A stretch of DNA of 64,000 nt, taken from NCBI GenBank assembly GCA_030430575.1, contig JAUIKF010000005.1, positions 1 to 64,000 of the forward strand, given 5' to 3'. Position numbers and translations under genes: made by a program. Of the stretch, positions 17,688 through 27,619 are shown piece after piece (the stretch's first letter is position 1; each line of letters opens with the position of its first letter). Origin of the DNA: Bacteroidia bacterium (GTDB taxonomy: Bacteria > Bacteroidota > Bacteroidia > J057). Under the pieces are notes generated by a model. It was not told the DNA's origin. It saw nothing but the letters and a program-made list of their open reading frames with translations, and searched no databases.

Positions 17688-18425
17688 ATGAAAACAAAAA
17701 TCGCATTAGTGACAGGTGGCGGGCGTGGTCTCGGCTATGAGTTTTGTAAGCAATTGGCTGCCCAGGGGACGACCGTTATCCTGACGGCTCGGAATGAGGA
17801 GCGGGGGTTAGCAGCTGCTCAAGCACTTCAATCTGCAGGACATGACATCCACTTCCGGAGGTTGGATGTAGGGGAGGAGGCCGATATAGCGGCTTTAGCG
17901 GCTGATTTGAAGAAGGACTTTGACAATATTGATTTGTTGATCAATAATGCGGGAATCAATGCCAAAAGCAGTGGGGCAGGAGAAAGCAATTTCCTCCGAA
18001 ACTTCAAGCTCGGTGATCTAGACCCTGAGGCGGTCCTGGATATGATGCGCATCAATTCGTTGGCGCCCATCCTCATGGCGAAGCATTTGCTTCCTCTGCT
18101 CCGCAAAAGTCGGAACCCCAAGGTGGTGAATGTCTCCAGTTGGCTAGGGTCTATTTCTGAAAAAACCAATGGGGGCAACTATAGCTACTGCGGTAGCAAG
18201 GCTGCCCTCAATATGTTTAGCCGTGCCCTGGCCTTCGACCTGGTCCGCGAAGGGGTGACGACGATTGCCGTCAATCCTGGCTGGGTCAAGACGGATATGG
18301 GCGGTAGCCGCGCCAAGTTGACGGCAGAAGATTCTGTCAAGGGCCTTTTGGCTGTCATCCACAAGGTCAAGACCCCGGACGCTGGGAAATTCTTCCAATG
18401 GGACGGGACGGAGCACCCGTGGTGA
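17688..18425 (+). CDS. Short-chain dehydrogenase/reductase
   Basis: A cytoplasmic NAD(P)H-dependent oxidoreductase of the classical SDR type, 245 residues. It has the Rossmann motif TGGGRGLG (9-16), NNAG (85-88), catalytic Ser in VVNVSSW (about 149) and YxxxK as YCGSK (about 166-170), followed by NPGWVKTDMGG. Arg after the glycine motif and TARNEER suggest NADPH preference. The substrate is unknown. The ladder repeat begins directly at the stop codon. Confidence 0.92.
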   Translation: MKTKIALVTGGGRGLGYEFCKQLAAQGTTVILTARNEERGLAAAQALQSAGHDIHFRRLDVGEEADIAALAADLKKDFDNIDLLINNAGINAKSSGAGESNFLRNFKLGDLDPEAVLDMMRINSLAPILMAKHLLPLLRKSRNPKVVNVSSWLGSISEKTNGGNYSYCGSKAALNMFSRALAFDLVREGVTTIAVNPGWVKTDMGGSRAKLTAEDSVKGLLAVIHKVKTPDAGKFFQWDGTEHPW

Positions 18426-18705
18426 GACCGTTCGCTGGCGCTCACTGCGAGACCGCTCAGGCTCGAAGACTCGCCCTCACTGCGAGATCGTTCGGCTCGA
18501 GAACTCACCTCACTGCGAGACCGCTCAGGCTCGAAGACTCGCCTTCGCTGCGAGATAAGAGAAGTCTTTGTCTTTAAGTCTGGCAGCGAGTCTTCGAGCG
18601 GTCTCGCAGTGAGGAGCGAAGCGACGAACGGTCTCGGAGGGAGCCCAAAGGGCGACCGGTCTCACAGCGAGGGCTGAGTCTGCGAAGCCCGAGCGGTCTT
18701 CTTTC
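18426..18705. repeat. Core-and-ladder inverted repeat element, copy 1
   Basis: The left arm has three to four tandem units of about 33 bp built on GAGAYCG...GCTCGAAGACTCGCC..CACTGC. A core of about 30 bp (18554-18584, containing AAGAGAAGTCTTTGTCTTT) follows, and then inverted units (GCGAGTCTTCGAGCGGTCTCGCAGTGAG...). The same core with mostly C/T changes occurs in reverse orientation at 63649-63680. The element starts at the SDR stop. The remaining gap up to 18842 is AT-rich with no gene seen. Confidence 0.8.
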
Positions 18706-18842
18706 CCCTGTGACTTTTCCATTTTTACCCGTCCTATCATATATTTTTTGTTGATTTGCGACCGCAAAAAAAGCATGTTCAATCAGCTCTTAATTTAATT
18801 TTCATTTTAATCTACTCCTAATCAGTCAAACAGCATCTTTTT

Positions 18843-19778
18843 ATGAAAAAGACCTTTCTACTACTTATTACAAGCATTTGGTGTTTTGCGAATGTTGCTG
18901 CCCAAGAGCCAGCAGATACCTCCAAATGGACCACTGGCGGCGTCTTCACCGCTAATTTTACAAATACGGGCTTCGGTACCTACTGGCAAGGCGGGGGCAT
19001 CCCTTCTATTGCGATCACAGGGCTGTTGAATGTCTATGCAGACATGAATGCAGAGAAGTACAAATGGCAAAACTCCCTTGACCTCGCATACGGAGCCTTG
19101 AAGCAAGGCGAGCGTGACTTCATTAAGGCGGACGACCGCATTGATTTCAATACCAAACTGGGCTATAAACTGAGCGAAAAGTTATTGATGAGCGCGATGC
19201 TCAATTTTCGAACACAGTTCGATGTGGGATTTGAATTTCCCGAAGGACAATTTGAGCCAGACGGTACGCCCGTCCGGAATTATATATCCCAAACATTTGC
19301 GCCTGCCTATATTAACCTTGGGCTAGGGTTTGATTATCAGCCCAATAAGGACTTCAGCCTGTACTTTGCGCCTGTAAGTGGCAAAGGAACCATTGTCACG
19401 GATACCTCGCTGACTACCAGGTATTTACCTGAGGAATTTATCGGAAAAAAAGCGAGGTTTGAACTGGGCTCGTTTCTCAAACTTAAGTATCGCCGCGTAC
19501 TCACGGAGAACGTCACCCTAGAAACCAAGGCAGATTTTTTCAGCAACTATATCGACAATTTTGGAAACGTAGATGTCAACTGGGAAACCCTCATTAATTT
19601 TAAGGTGAATAAATATATCTCTGCGAGCTTTTTTACCCACCTCATCTATGATGATGACATCCGCTTCGAAGTAGAGAATCCCGCCACAGGCATGCCATTC
19701 GCGACGAAGCGTCCACGCACACAGTTCAAGCATGTACTGAGCATTGGCCTGACCTACGCCTTTGGCGCGAAGAAGTAG
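18843..19778 (+). CDS. DUF3078-family outer membrane protein
   Basis: A 311-residue protein with a signal peptide (MKKTFLLLITSIWCFANVAAQ). The rest has alternating beta strands rich in aromatic residues, ending in LSIGLTYAFGAKK, as expected for an outer membrane barrel of about 12 strands. The opening WTTGGVFTANFTNTGFGTYWQGGG and the ADDRIDFNTKLGYKL segment fit DUF3078, a Bacteroidota-specific family of unknown role. A terminator follows 48 bases after the stop. Confidence 0.85.
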   Translation: MKKTFLLLITSIWCFANVAAQEPADTSKWTTGGVFTANFTNTGFGTYWQGGGIPSIAITGLLNVYADMNAEKYKWQNSLDLAYGALKQGERDFIKADDRIDFNTKLGYKLSEKLLMSAMLNFRTQFDVGFEFPEGQFEPDGTPVRNYISQTFAPAYINLGLGFDYQPNKDFSLYFAPVSGKGTIVTDTSLTTRYLPEEFIGKKARFELGSFLKLKYRRVLTENVTLETKADFFSNYIDNFGNVDVNWETLINFKVNKYISASFFTHLIYDDDIRFEVENPATGMPFATKRPRTQFKHVLSIGLTYAFGAKK

Positions 19779-19826
19779 GCAAGTTTAGCGTTCAGGGTTC
19801 AGAGTTCGGTTCTCCAGACCAAAACG

Positions 19827-19870
19827 ATGCGAGTCAAGTGTTTCCCAAAGCACTTGGCTCGCATTTTTTT
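19827..19870 (+). terminator. Terminator after the DUF3078 gene
   Basis: A 14-bp stem with one wobble (19827-19840 with 19851-19864) is followed by a T run to 19870. Flanking words (GGTTCAGGGTTCAGAG before, AAAACCTAGAAC-type after) belong to short ladder repeats. Confidence 0.9.
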
Positions 19871-19926
19871 GATATATTGCTAAAAGACCTAAAACTCAGA
19901 ACCTAAAACCTAGAACTTTCTTCCCC

Positions 19927-20778
19927 ATGCAGCTCAGTCCTCCTCCCCGCCCGCTGTCCCTCTATTCCCGTATGGTCATTCTCTTTGGGGGATTTAACAA
20001 TACCTTTGGTTGGCTATTCTTTGGGTTTGGGATGATCTTCTTTTGGGCCTTTGTGATGAATTCGGAAGCGATCCATTGGTTGTCTTTTAGCAAATGGGAG
20101 GAGACACAAGGGACAGTGGACCATTTTCATTCCTCAGGTGCATCAGTCAATGATGTTTCTGTGTATAATTATATTGTTGAGTATCAGGTAAAAGGAAAAA
20201 CGTATCGCTCCACTTGTTACGTAACGGGGAATACCTATTCAGAAGGGGATCAAGTGACAGTGGCGTATAAGCAAAATAAGCCTGAAGTAGGGAAGATTGT
20301 AGGGAGTCGCTTGGAGATATTTGATGGGTGGGTGCTGTTTGTCGTCATTTTTCCCTTTGTTGGTTTCTGCTTTATCATTGCAGGACTGAGGCAACAGCAC
20401 AAGGCCGTTGACTTACTCATGAATGGCCATCTGGCCAAAGGCAAGCTCTCCCACAAAGAAGCCACCAACACCACCATCAATGATCGCACGGTGTACAAGT
20501 ACACCTTTGACTTCACGGCTGGCGACGGCCAGACCTACCAAGTAATTGGTAAAACCCACCAATACGATGTCTTGGAAGATGACGAAACAGAGCGAGTGCT
20601 CTACGCCGCGAAAAACCCCAAGCACGCCTTTTTGGTGGACCTCCTGCCTTACCGACCCGAAATAGACCCCGCTGGTTATTTCACCGAAGCACCTTGGTAC
20701 AAAGCGTATGTGCTCATCATTCCCGCAATTTCGCTCCTGGGTCATGGCGCGTATTATTACTTTACCTACATCGTTTAG
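19927..20778 (+). CDS. DUF3592 membrane protein
   Basis: A 283-residue inner membrane protein with four likely helices: about 30-52, 140-160, and one near the C-terminus (YVLIIPAISLLGHGAYYYF), plus a weaker first segment. Two similar soluble beta domains lie between them. Each reads like DUF3592: WEETQGTVDHFHSS...YIVEYQVKGKTYRS..GDQVTVAYKQNKPEVGKIV, and again LAKGKLSHKEATN..YKYTFDFTAGDGQTYQV...ERVLYAAKNP. Function is unknown; such proteins are often linked to membrane signalling or secretion. Confidence 0.8.
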   Translation: MQLSPPPRPLSLYSRMVILFGGFNNTFGWLFFGFGMIFFWAFVMNSEAIHWLSFSKWEETQGTVDHFHSSGASVNDVSVYNYIVEYQVKGKTYRSTCYVTGNTYSEGDQVTVAYKQNKPEVGKIVGSRLEIFDGWVLFVVIFPFVGFCFIIAGLRQQHKAVDLLMNGHLAKGKLSHKEATNTTINDRTVYKYTFDFTAGDGQTYQVIGKTHQYDVLEDDETERVLYAAKNPKHAFLVDLLPYRPEIDPAGYFTEAPWYKAYVLIIPAISLLGHGAYYYFTYIV

Positions 20779-21148
20779 GGATAAAGAGAAGTTCAAGTAT
20801 AAATTCAAACTCAAATTCAATTTTCCTTTTACGACGGACAAAAGTCACGTCGCAATAGGTAATTGCCTATCATTTTCCACTATTGGGACTGAGTTTCAAC
20901 TCGTCGAAATGGGGATAATTCCTTAAAAGGAATTATAAAAGCTCCCCCAAACCTCGAACGCTCGAACGCTCGAACTTTTCTCCCCCCCCTCCACATCAAG
21001 ATGTGGACGAAACCAGTCTGTTTCCCCTATACCTTTGTTGGAGAAGGAATTAATGAAATCATTTGAATTCAGGTAGCGCCTAGACACTCATTCTTCATTC
21101 AACATTCCTTCATTCAAAATTCAACATTACCTGCTAAAAAATTAACCA
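20779..21148. other. Repeat-filled 370-base gap without a gene
   Basis: The gap holds a TTCAAR hexamer ladder (20791-20820) related to the copy at 894-949, and a small hairpin near 20861. A 10-bp hairpin lies at 20915-20936 (ATAATTCCTT with its complement). A tandem CTCGAACG run is near 20954-20980, and CATTCAAAATTC-type words lie at 21088-21127 just before the next gene. No promoter or RNA gene is recognised. Confidence 0.6.
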
Positions 21149-21811
21149 ATGAAAAATCTAACCCCCATCCTCTCAATGCTGCTAGTCGCTGCTATTGGGT
21201 ACATTATTTACCTACATACCAGCCATCCAGCGCCCGCTCCACCACCTACGGCTAAGGATACCGTGACAGACACCAAAAAGCCGCCAGCCCCGCAAAGTGA
21301 TATGTTGCTTCAGTACGTCATTCACCTCGACGACGCAGTTTCTTCTATGGAGCGCTATTACAACCTGTTTGATGATGCCGTGCTTCAACGATTGTTTGTG
21401 GGCAATATTTCTCCTTCAAGTGATACCGCAAAAATGATCACAAAAGAGCTCGGCTTGCCGCTCCATGCGAGCAAAGACCCTTTTCCAAGGGCCAAAATTG
21501 AAGAGATCTTCAAACGCTATCCAGGCAATGAATTTGTGCATTTTGGGACGGTGCTGATGGGAAATGATTCCCTCAATTTTGGGAGTACCAAAAGCACGCC
21601 CTGTGCCTATCCTTCTGGGGAGACCGTAGGGCAAGTGATTCCGTGGTTCAAGGTGAAGGACCCCAGAGCGACCTATGACAAAGCTATTGCTGGCCTTTCT
21701 GAAGGAATCAGGTTCGATTCCTGTGGGGCTTATATCAAGACCTCGGAAAGAAATGAAGGTTACGTGATCGATCCGCAGGGATTTGTGGTGCTGTTTGATC
21801 AAGGAAAGTAG
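21149..21811 (+). CDS. Membrane-anchored hypothetical protein
   Basis: A 220-residue protein with one N-terminal membrane helix (about 7-24, ILSMLLVAAIGYIIYL) and a Pro/Thr/Lys-rich spacer (25-50), so the main domain faces the periplasm. That domain contains LDDAVSSMERYYNLFDD and a C-terminal GYVIDPQGFVVLFDQGK, faintly like the end of a glyoxalase (VOC) domain, but I cannot support that family. Two Cys residues (CAYPSG, DSCGAY) might form a disulfide. The gene ends 35 bases before the VCBS gene and may share its transcript. Confidence 0.6.
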   Translation: MKNLTPILSMLLVAAIGYIIYLHTSHPAPAPPPTAKDTVTDTKKPPAPQSDMLLQYVIHLDDAVSSMERYYNLFDDAVLQRLFVGNISPSSDTAKMITKELGLPLHASKDPFPRAKIEEIFKRYPGNEFVHFGTVLMGNDSLNFGSTKSTPCAYPSGETVGQVIPWFKVKDPRATYDKAIAGLSEGIRFDSCGAYIKTSERNEGYVIDPQGFVVLFDQGK

Positions 21812-21846
21812 TAGAAAAATTCAAGTTCAAAATAAAATCAAATAAC

Positions 21847-24393
21847 ATGAAATCTTATATACCTCTCCTCTTCCTCTTTTGGGGGCAATTCCTAAGCGCT
21901 CAAACCTTTACAAAAGTTTCACAACTCCCACATTTTGAACAACTAGCTAAGGGTTCCATCGCTTTTGCGGATGTGGATGGAGACAATGATCAGGACCTTC
22001 TCATGACAGGGGTAGATGGATTTAGCAAAATTTTAGCGAAACTGTATCTCAACGATGGGAATGGAAATTTTAATGAAAAGATTGGGACTTCTTTTGTGGG
22101 GGTTTTTTCTAGCGCTATTGCTTTTGCAGATGTAGATGGAGACAATGACCAGGATGTGCTTATTACAGGGAGGACCGCTACCTTCAATAATATTTCGAAA
22201 CTGTATCTCAATGATGGGATGGGAAACTTCACTGAAAAAACAGGGACTCCATTTGTAGGGGTAGAACAAGGTTCCATCGCTTTCGCGGATATAAATGGTG
22301 ACAATGATCAGGATGTTCTTATTACAGGAAGGGCTGTTGTTGGATCCCCTCTAACCATAAAACTCTATACGAACAATGGTATGGGGACTTTTACAGAAAA
22401 AACGGGAACTCCATTTGTAGCCGTATATCTTTCTTCCCTTGCTTTCTCGGATGTAGATGGAGATAATGACGAGGATGTTCTCATCACAGGGTGGGCGCGC
22501 AATATGGATATATCAAAACTCTACCTCAATGACGGATTCGGAAATTTTACAGAAAAGACAGGAACTCCCTTTGAGGCCGTAAGGAGGGGGGCAATTTCAT
22601 TTTCGGATGTGGACGGAGACAACGACCAGGATGTTTTCATTACAGGGCATACAGCTAATACAACTATAATTTCGAAACTGTATACCAATGATGGCATGGG
22701 AAATTTTACGGAAAAAACAGGAACCCCAATTCCAGGCATAATTTCAGGCTCAAGTGCTTTCTTGGATATTGACAGAGACAGTGATGAGGACCTTTTTATT
22801 ATAGGAAATGACGGTTCCAATTTTATTTCCAAACTTTACACCAACGATGGCATGGGAAATTTCATAGAAAAGCCAGGAACCTCTTTTGTAGGTCTGGATT
22901 TAAGTACCTGTGCCATTGCAGATGTGGATAGAGATAATTATCCAGACATTATGATTATGGGGAAGCCAGGAAGTTTCGATCCTGTTTCGAAACTCTATAC
23001 CAACGATGGCATGGGAAACTACGCCGAAAAGGCAGGAATTCCCTTTAACGGTCTAGAACTAGGATCCATCGCTTTCGCAGATATAGATGGTGACAATGAT
23101 CAGGATGTCCTCATTATAGGAAGGGTTGATGCGGTTCGATTCGCAAATCTCTACACCAATGATGGCACGGGGCATTTCACAGAAAAGACGGGAACCCCAT
23201 TTCTTCCTGTATATAATGGTTCTGTCAATTTCTCAGATGTCGATAGAGACAATGACCAGGACGTCCTCATTACAGGATGGACGGGCACTATGAGGACAAC
23301 CAAACTCTTCCTCAACGACGGAGCAGGAAATTTTACAGAAAAGATGGGAGGCCCTTTTGTGGACGCAGCTGCTGGCTCAGTTGCCTTCTCGGATGTGGAT
23401 GGGGATAACGATGAGGATGTCCTGATCACAGGATGGTCGGGGAGCCAATTCCTTGCGAAGCTTTACATCAATCATGGAATGACCAATTTTACGGAAAAGC
23501 TGGGAACCCCATTTGACGGGGTAGAATTCAGTTCCATTGCTTTTGCAGATGTCGATGGAGACAATGACCAGGATGTCCTGATTACAGGCTGGAATGGTAC
23601 AAGTCCCATTTCGAAACTCTATACCAATGACGGCATGGGAAATTATACCGAAAAATTGGGAACCCCATTTCAGGGCGTTCAGAGTAGCTCCATAGCCTTT
23701 GCAGATGTGGACGGAGACCATGATCAAGACGTCCTTATCACAGGATGGACCGGCTTCGTACAATTTACAAAACTGTATATTAACGATGGCATGGCAAACT
23801 TCACCGAAAAGGTGGGAACGCCATTTTTAGGAGTAGCTGGAGGCTCTGTTGCCTTCTCGGATGTAGATGGTGACAACGATCAGGATGTTCTGATGACAGG
23901 ATGGACAGGCAATTTCAGAATTGCGAAACTTTACCTCAATGACGGCATGGCAAATTTCGCTGAAGATACAAGAGCTCCTTTTGTTGCGGTAAACCATTCT
24001 GCCATTGCTTTCGCTGATGTAGATGGAGACAACGATGAAGATGTCCTTATTACAGGATTTACAGGGAATGTTGCAGTTGCAGATCTTTATATCAATGATG
24101 GGATGGTTTCTGCTATCGAAAACGGAGTAGAAGGCTTGGGACTAGATTTTGTCCTATTTCCCAATCCCACCAGCGCGGACAATATTCAGGTGAAGTATGC
24201 TTCAGAAAAAATGGGATCGCTGACCCTTATTATTTCTGACCTGACGGGACGACGGATAAGCCAGCAACAAGAAATGATGCAAATGGGAGCGCAGACATTT
24301 TCCATTGATATAGCTACATTGGCTAAAGGAAGTTATATCATGCAACTGGATGATGGGGAAAGAAAAGGGGTAGGTAAGTTTGTGGTGCGATAA
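21847..24393 (+). CDS. VCBS/FG-GAP repeat surface protein with T9SS sorting tail
   Basis: A secreted 848-residue protein. A signal peptide (MKSYIPLLFLFWGQFLSAQ) is followed by about 13 tandem repeats of 55-60 residues, each with a calcium-type loop (FADVDGDNDQDVLITG) and a partner strand (KLYLNDGMGNFTEKTGTPF). These repeats form a beta-propeller or rod. The last 75 residues (FVLFPNPTSADNIQVKY ... GSYIMQLDDGERKGVGKFVVR) are a type A T9SS sorting domain, so export and surface attachment through the type IX system are expected. The repeats are very alike at DNA level, which favours unequal recombination. Confidence 0.92.
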   Translation: MKSYIPLLFLFWGQFLSAQTFTKVSQLPHFEQLAKGSIAFADVDGDNDQDLLMTGVDGFSKILAKLYLNDGNGNFNEKIGTSFVGVFSSAIAFADVDGDNDQDVLITGRTATFNNISKLYLNDGMGNFTEKTGTPFVGVEQGSIAFADINGDNDQDVLITGRAVVGSPLTIKLYTNNGMGTFTEKTGTPFVAVYLSSLAFSDVDGDNDEDVLITGWARNMDISKLYLNDGFGNFTEKTGTPFEAVRRGAISFSDVDGDNDQDVFITGHTANTTIISKLYTNDGMGNFTEKTGTPIPGIISGSSAFLDIDRDSDEDLFIIGNDGSNFISKLYTNDGMGNFIEKPGTSFVGLDLSTCAIADVDRDNYPDIMIMGKPGSFDPVSKLYTNDGMGNYAEKAGIPFNGLELGSIAFADIDGDNDQDVLIIGRVDAVRFANLYTNDGTGHFTEKTGTPFLPVYNGSVNFSDVDRDNDQDVLITGWTGTMRTTKLFLNDGAGNFTEKMGGPFVDAAAGSVAFSDVDGDNDEDVLITGWSGSQFLAKLYINHGMTNFTEKLGTPFDGVEFSSIAFADVDGDNDQDVLITGWNGTSPISKLYTNDGMGNYTEKLGTPFQGVQSSSIAFADVDGDHDQDVLITGWTGFVQFTKLYINDGMANFTEKVGTPFLGVAGGSVAFSDVDGDNDQDVLMTGWTGNFRIAKLYLNDGMANFAEDTRAPFVAVNHSAIAFADVDGDNDEDVLITGFTGNVAVADLYINDGMVSAIENGVEGLGLDFVLFPNPTSADNIQVKYASEKMGSLTLIISDLTGRRISQQQEMMQMGAQTFSIDIATLAKGSYIMQLDDGERKGVGKFVVR

Positions 24394-24476
24394 CCATTTG
24401 TTGAATTTGTGTTTGAGCTTTCTCAGCGTAATCAGGTTGTGTCATAGGCACTAGATGCCTATCTTCGCAGCTTCAA

Positions 24477-24507
24477 AAATCATCTATTGATTCAATAGAT
24501 GGTTTTT
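24477..24507 (+). terminator. Terminator after the VCBS gene
   Basis: A 13-bp stem (24477-24489 with 24493-24505) with a three-base loop runs into TTTTT. A second 7-bp hairpin lies at 24444-24462. Confidence 0.85.
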
Positions 24508-24585
24508 GTGTTTCTGCTTTTATTGAGAAAACACGCGCTGACAAAAAATGCGGATGATTGATCAACAGTTTTTATTCATCATTAA

Positions 24586-25944
<1,359 letters not shown>

Positions 25945-25960
25945 ATAAGGCAAAAGAATA

Positions 25961-26028
25961 AGCCACGGATTACACGGATGGTCACGGATTTTTCTATAAA
26001 CCTGTGCGAACCTGTGTAATCCGTGGCT
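25961..26028 (+). terminator. Dispersed hairpin repeat (CCACGGATTACAC family) acting as terminator
   Basis: Arms 25961-25977 and 26011-26028 pair over about 17 bases and are followed by GTTTTT. A related hairpin lies at 45269-45335. It sits 16 bases after the enolase stop, so a terminator role fits. Confidence 0.75.
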
Positions 26029-26122
26029 GTTTTTAGGAAGGACTACTCCAAAGAGCAGGATTTTCAACTTGAAAATGAGTTCATATTTTGATTTTCATTT
26101 TCATTTCGATTTTTATTCCATC

Positions 26123-27037
26123 CTACGCTTCCTCTTCTTCCTTTTTCCGCCCCGTAATAAAGCGCCAAACTGCGCCACCTGCAACGGCCAGGCCTACAAA
26201 GATGAACTTGCCAAACTTGGCGAGGATGGCGAGGAAGCCAGCTTTTGCAAGGACTTTGCCTGCAATTAAGCCACCGATGCCTACGGCAGCGATCTCATCG
26301 ATACTGGGATCGAAATCCGCGTAGCGATTGCCTTCTTCAAAGTTGACACTGTTGAGCACGTTCTCCAATTGAGAATTGATGTCTTCGAGGTCACCCATAT
26401 CGCCGATGGCGTTGAGAACAAGCACGCCTTTACGGCCTAGAATACGGATATTGTAGTTGAGAGAATGGTCCTCGTCTTCACCAAATTTCAATTCCTTGGC
26501 CCAGTGTAGCTTCTTATTGACAGCATCATAATAGGGTTCTGCAGCCCAGCCAATCAGCGCTACGCGCTCATAGCCTTGCGCTGCGCGCGCATCACTCGCT
26601 TCACGCGTTTCTTCCTGCAATTGCTCCAGCAATTCTGTATAGTCAATCTCGCCCGCGTCATCGTCTTCCACATAACCCATCTCCTCAAAGTAGATGTCGA
26701 TGGCCCAGGTAGAGAACGCAGGTGTACTGCCTTCTGGGAAAAGCATTCCCAAGGTGGAACCTCCTGGAGGGTTTCCCCAGATTTCTGTCAATACCCGCTC
26801 ACTCTCTTCTCCATTAAGGTAAGTGAAGCCTTCGGGTACGTTGACGGTCGCGATCCCTCCATCGAGGGTGATTTCGCCTGTCATGTAATTAAAGGTGCTA
26901 TCGAGGGCGTGCATGCTGTCGATCATCGCCACTAGCTCAGTCGGAAGTTCCAGGCTATCAAGGGCAGGTTCATCTTGGGCAAAGCAAGCCCCTAGAAACA
27001 TCGCCAATGCGATGATGAGAGAAATAATGGTTTTCAT
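26123..27037 (-). CDS. DUF2167 membrane protein
   Basis: A 304-residue protein starting at the Met that gives a clean signal (MKTIISLIIALAMFLGACFAQ); the frame is open further upstream but that part lacks support. DUF2167 features include TLDGGIATVNVPEGFTYLNGEESERVL, IWGNPPGGSTLGMLFPEG, WAIDIYFEEMGYVEDDDAGEIDYTELL and VALIGWAAEPYYDAVNKKLHWAKEL. Two hydrophobic helices near the C-terminus (about 250-295) and a KKEEEEA tail suggest an inner membrane anchor. The role is unknown. Confidence 0.88.
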   Translation of the reverse strand: MKTIISLIIALAMFLGACFAQDEPALDSLELPTELVAMIDSMHALDSTFNYMTGEITLDGGIATVNVPEGFTYLNGEESERVLTEIWGNPPGGSTLGMLFPEGSTPAFSTWAIDIYFEEMGYVEDDDAGEIDYTELLEQLQEETREASDARAAQGYERVALIGWAAEPYYDAVNKKLHWAKELKFGEDEDHSLNYNIRILGRKGVLVLNAIGDMGDLEDINSQLENVLNSVNFEEGNRYADFDPSIDEIAAVGIGGLIAGKVLAKAGFLAILAKFGKFIFVGLAVAGGAVWRFITGRKKEEEEA

Positions 27038-27230
27038 TTGTTTGTGAATTTGTAGGACATGGGAAAAGAATTTTCCAAAAAAATGGACCTTTCGTAAAAA
27101 AGGGGGAGCCAAAGGTAGAGAAAAGAATGTTAAATCCAACAAAAAAGTTGAAATTAATTGAATTTTTGGTCAAAAATGTAATATTTTTTGTTGTGGTGTC
27201 CTGAATTCATCGTGAATGAATTTCCTAGCA

Positions 27231-27360
27231 TAACAGCCTTGCTGTCATTTCGACGAGTCTTCGAGGAGAAATCTAACAGTGTGGTCTAGAAGCCTGGAAA
27301 TAACCAATCGAAAGGGCGTGTTAGATTTCTCCCGTTGGTCGAAATGACAACTGCGTTGTA
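27231..27360. repeat. MITE-like inverted repeat (TGTCATTTCGAC), copy 1
   Basis: Terminal inverted arms TGTCATTTCGAC... (27243-27278) and ...GTCGAAATGACA (27319-27349) enclose GGAGAAATCTAAC/TTAGATTTCTCC inner arms. Thirty-three bases (27241-27273) are identical to copy 2 at 34370-34402. There is no transposase gene inside. Together with AT-rich flanks it makes up the gap 27038-27439. Confidence 0.8.
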
Positions 27361-27439
27361 ATGAAAAGGGGCAAAAACTTTTCACCCACGATACTGAGGA
27401 ACACGCTCCAAATGAGGAAGTATCAGTCATGAACTGCTA

Positions 27440-27583
27440 TTATTTTTTCGAATAAAAAACCAGCCCTCCAAGCGCGATTAGTTCAGAAGATAGCTCGGGC
27501 TGATAAGCTGCTGGGGTGTTTTGGGCAAAACTGTTGGCAATAAGCCAAGAAAAGGCGAGTAGAAAAATAGGGCTGATTTTCAT
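27440..27583 (-). CDS. Tiny secreted peptide, possible C-terminal sorting signal
   Basis: A 47-codon frame, shorter than usual gene-finding limits. It starts MKISPIFLLAFSWLIANSFAQ, a complete signal peptide cut after FAQ. The mature 26 residues are NTPAAYQPELSSELIALGG LVFYSKK: a PE motif, a short hydrophobic run and a basic end. This order resembles PEP-CTERM-type sorting tails, though the hydrophobic part is short. Gene context gives no exosortase. It could instead be a cut-down remnant of a larger secreted protein. Confidence 0.5.
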   Translation of the reverse strand: MKISPIFLLAFSWLIANSFAQNTPAAYQPELSSELIALGGLVFYSKK

Positions 27584-27619
27584 TTCTTTATTCAAAATTA
27601 GTCATTCATTCATTCAAAA

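Noticed and set aside
18525-18782. 85-codon minus-strand frame
   Set aside because: It is encoded mostly by the ladder repeat and has no protein-like features.
24444-24462. Riboswitch before enolase
   Set aside because: Only a small hairpin that belongs to the end of the previous gene; no known riboswitch motif.
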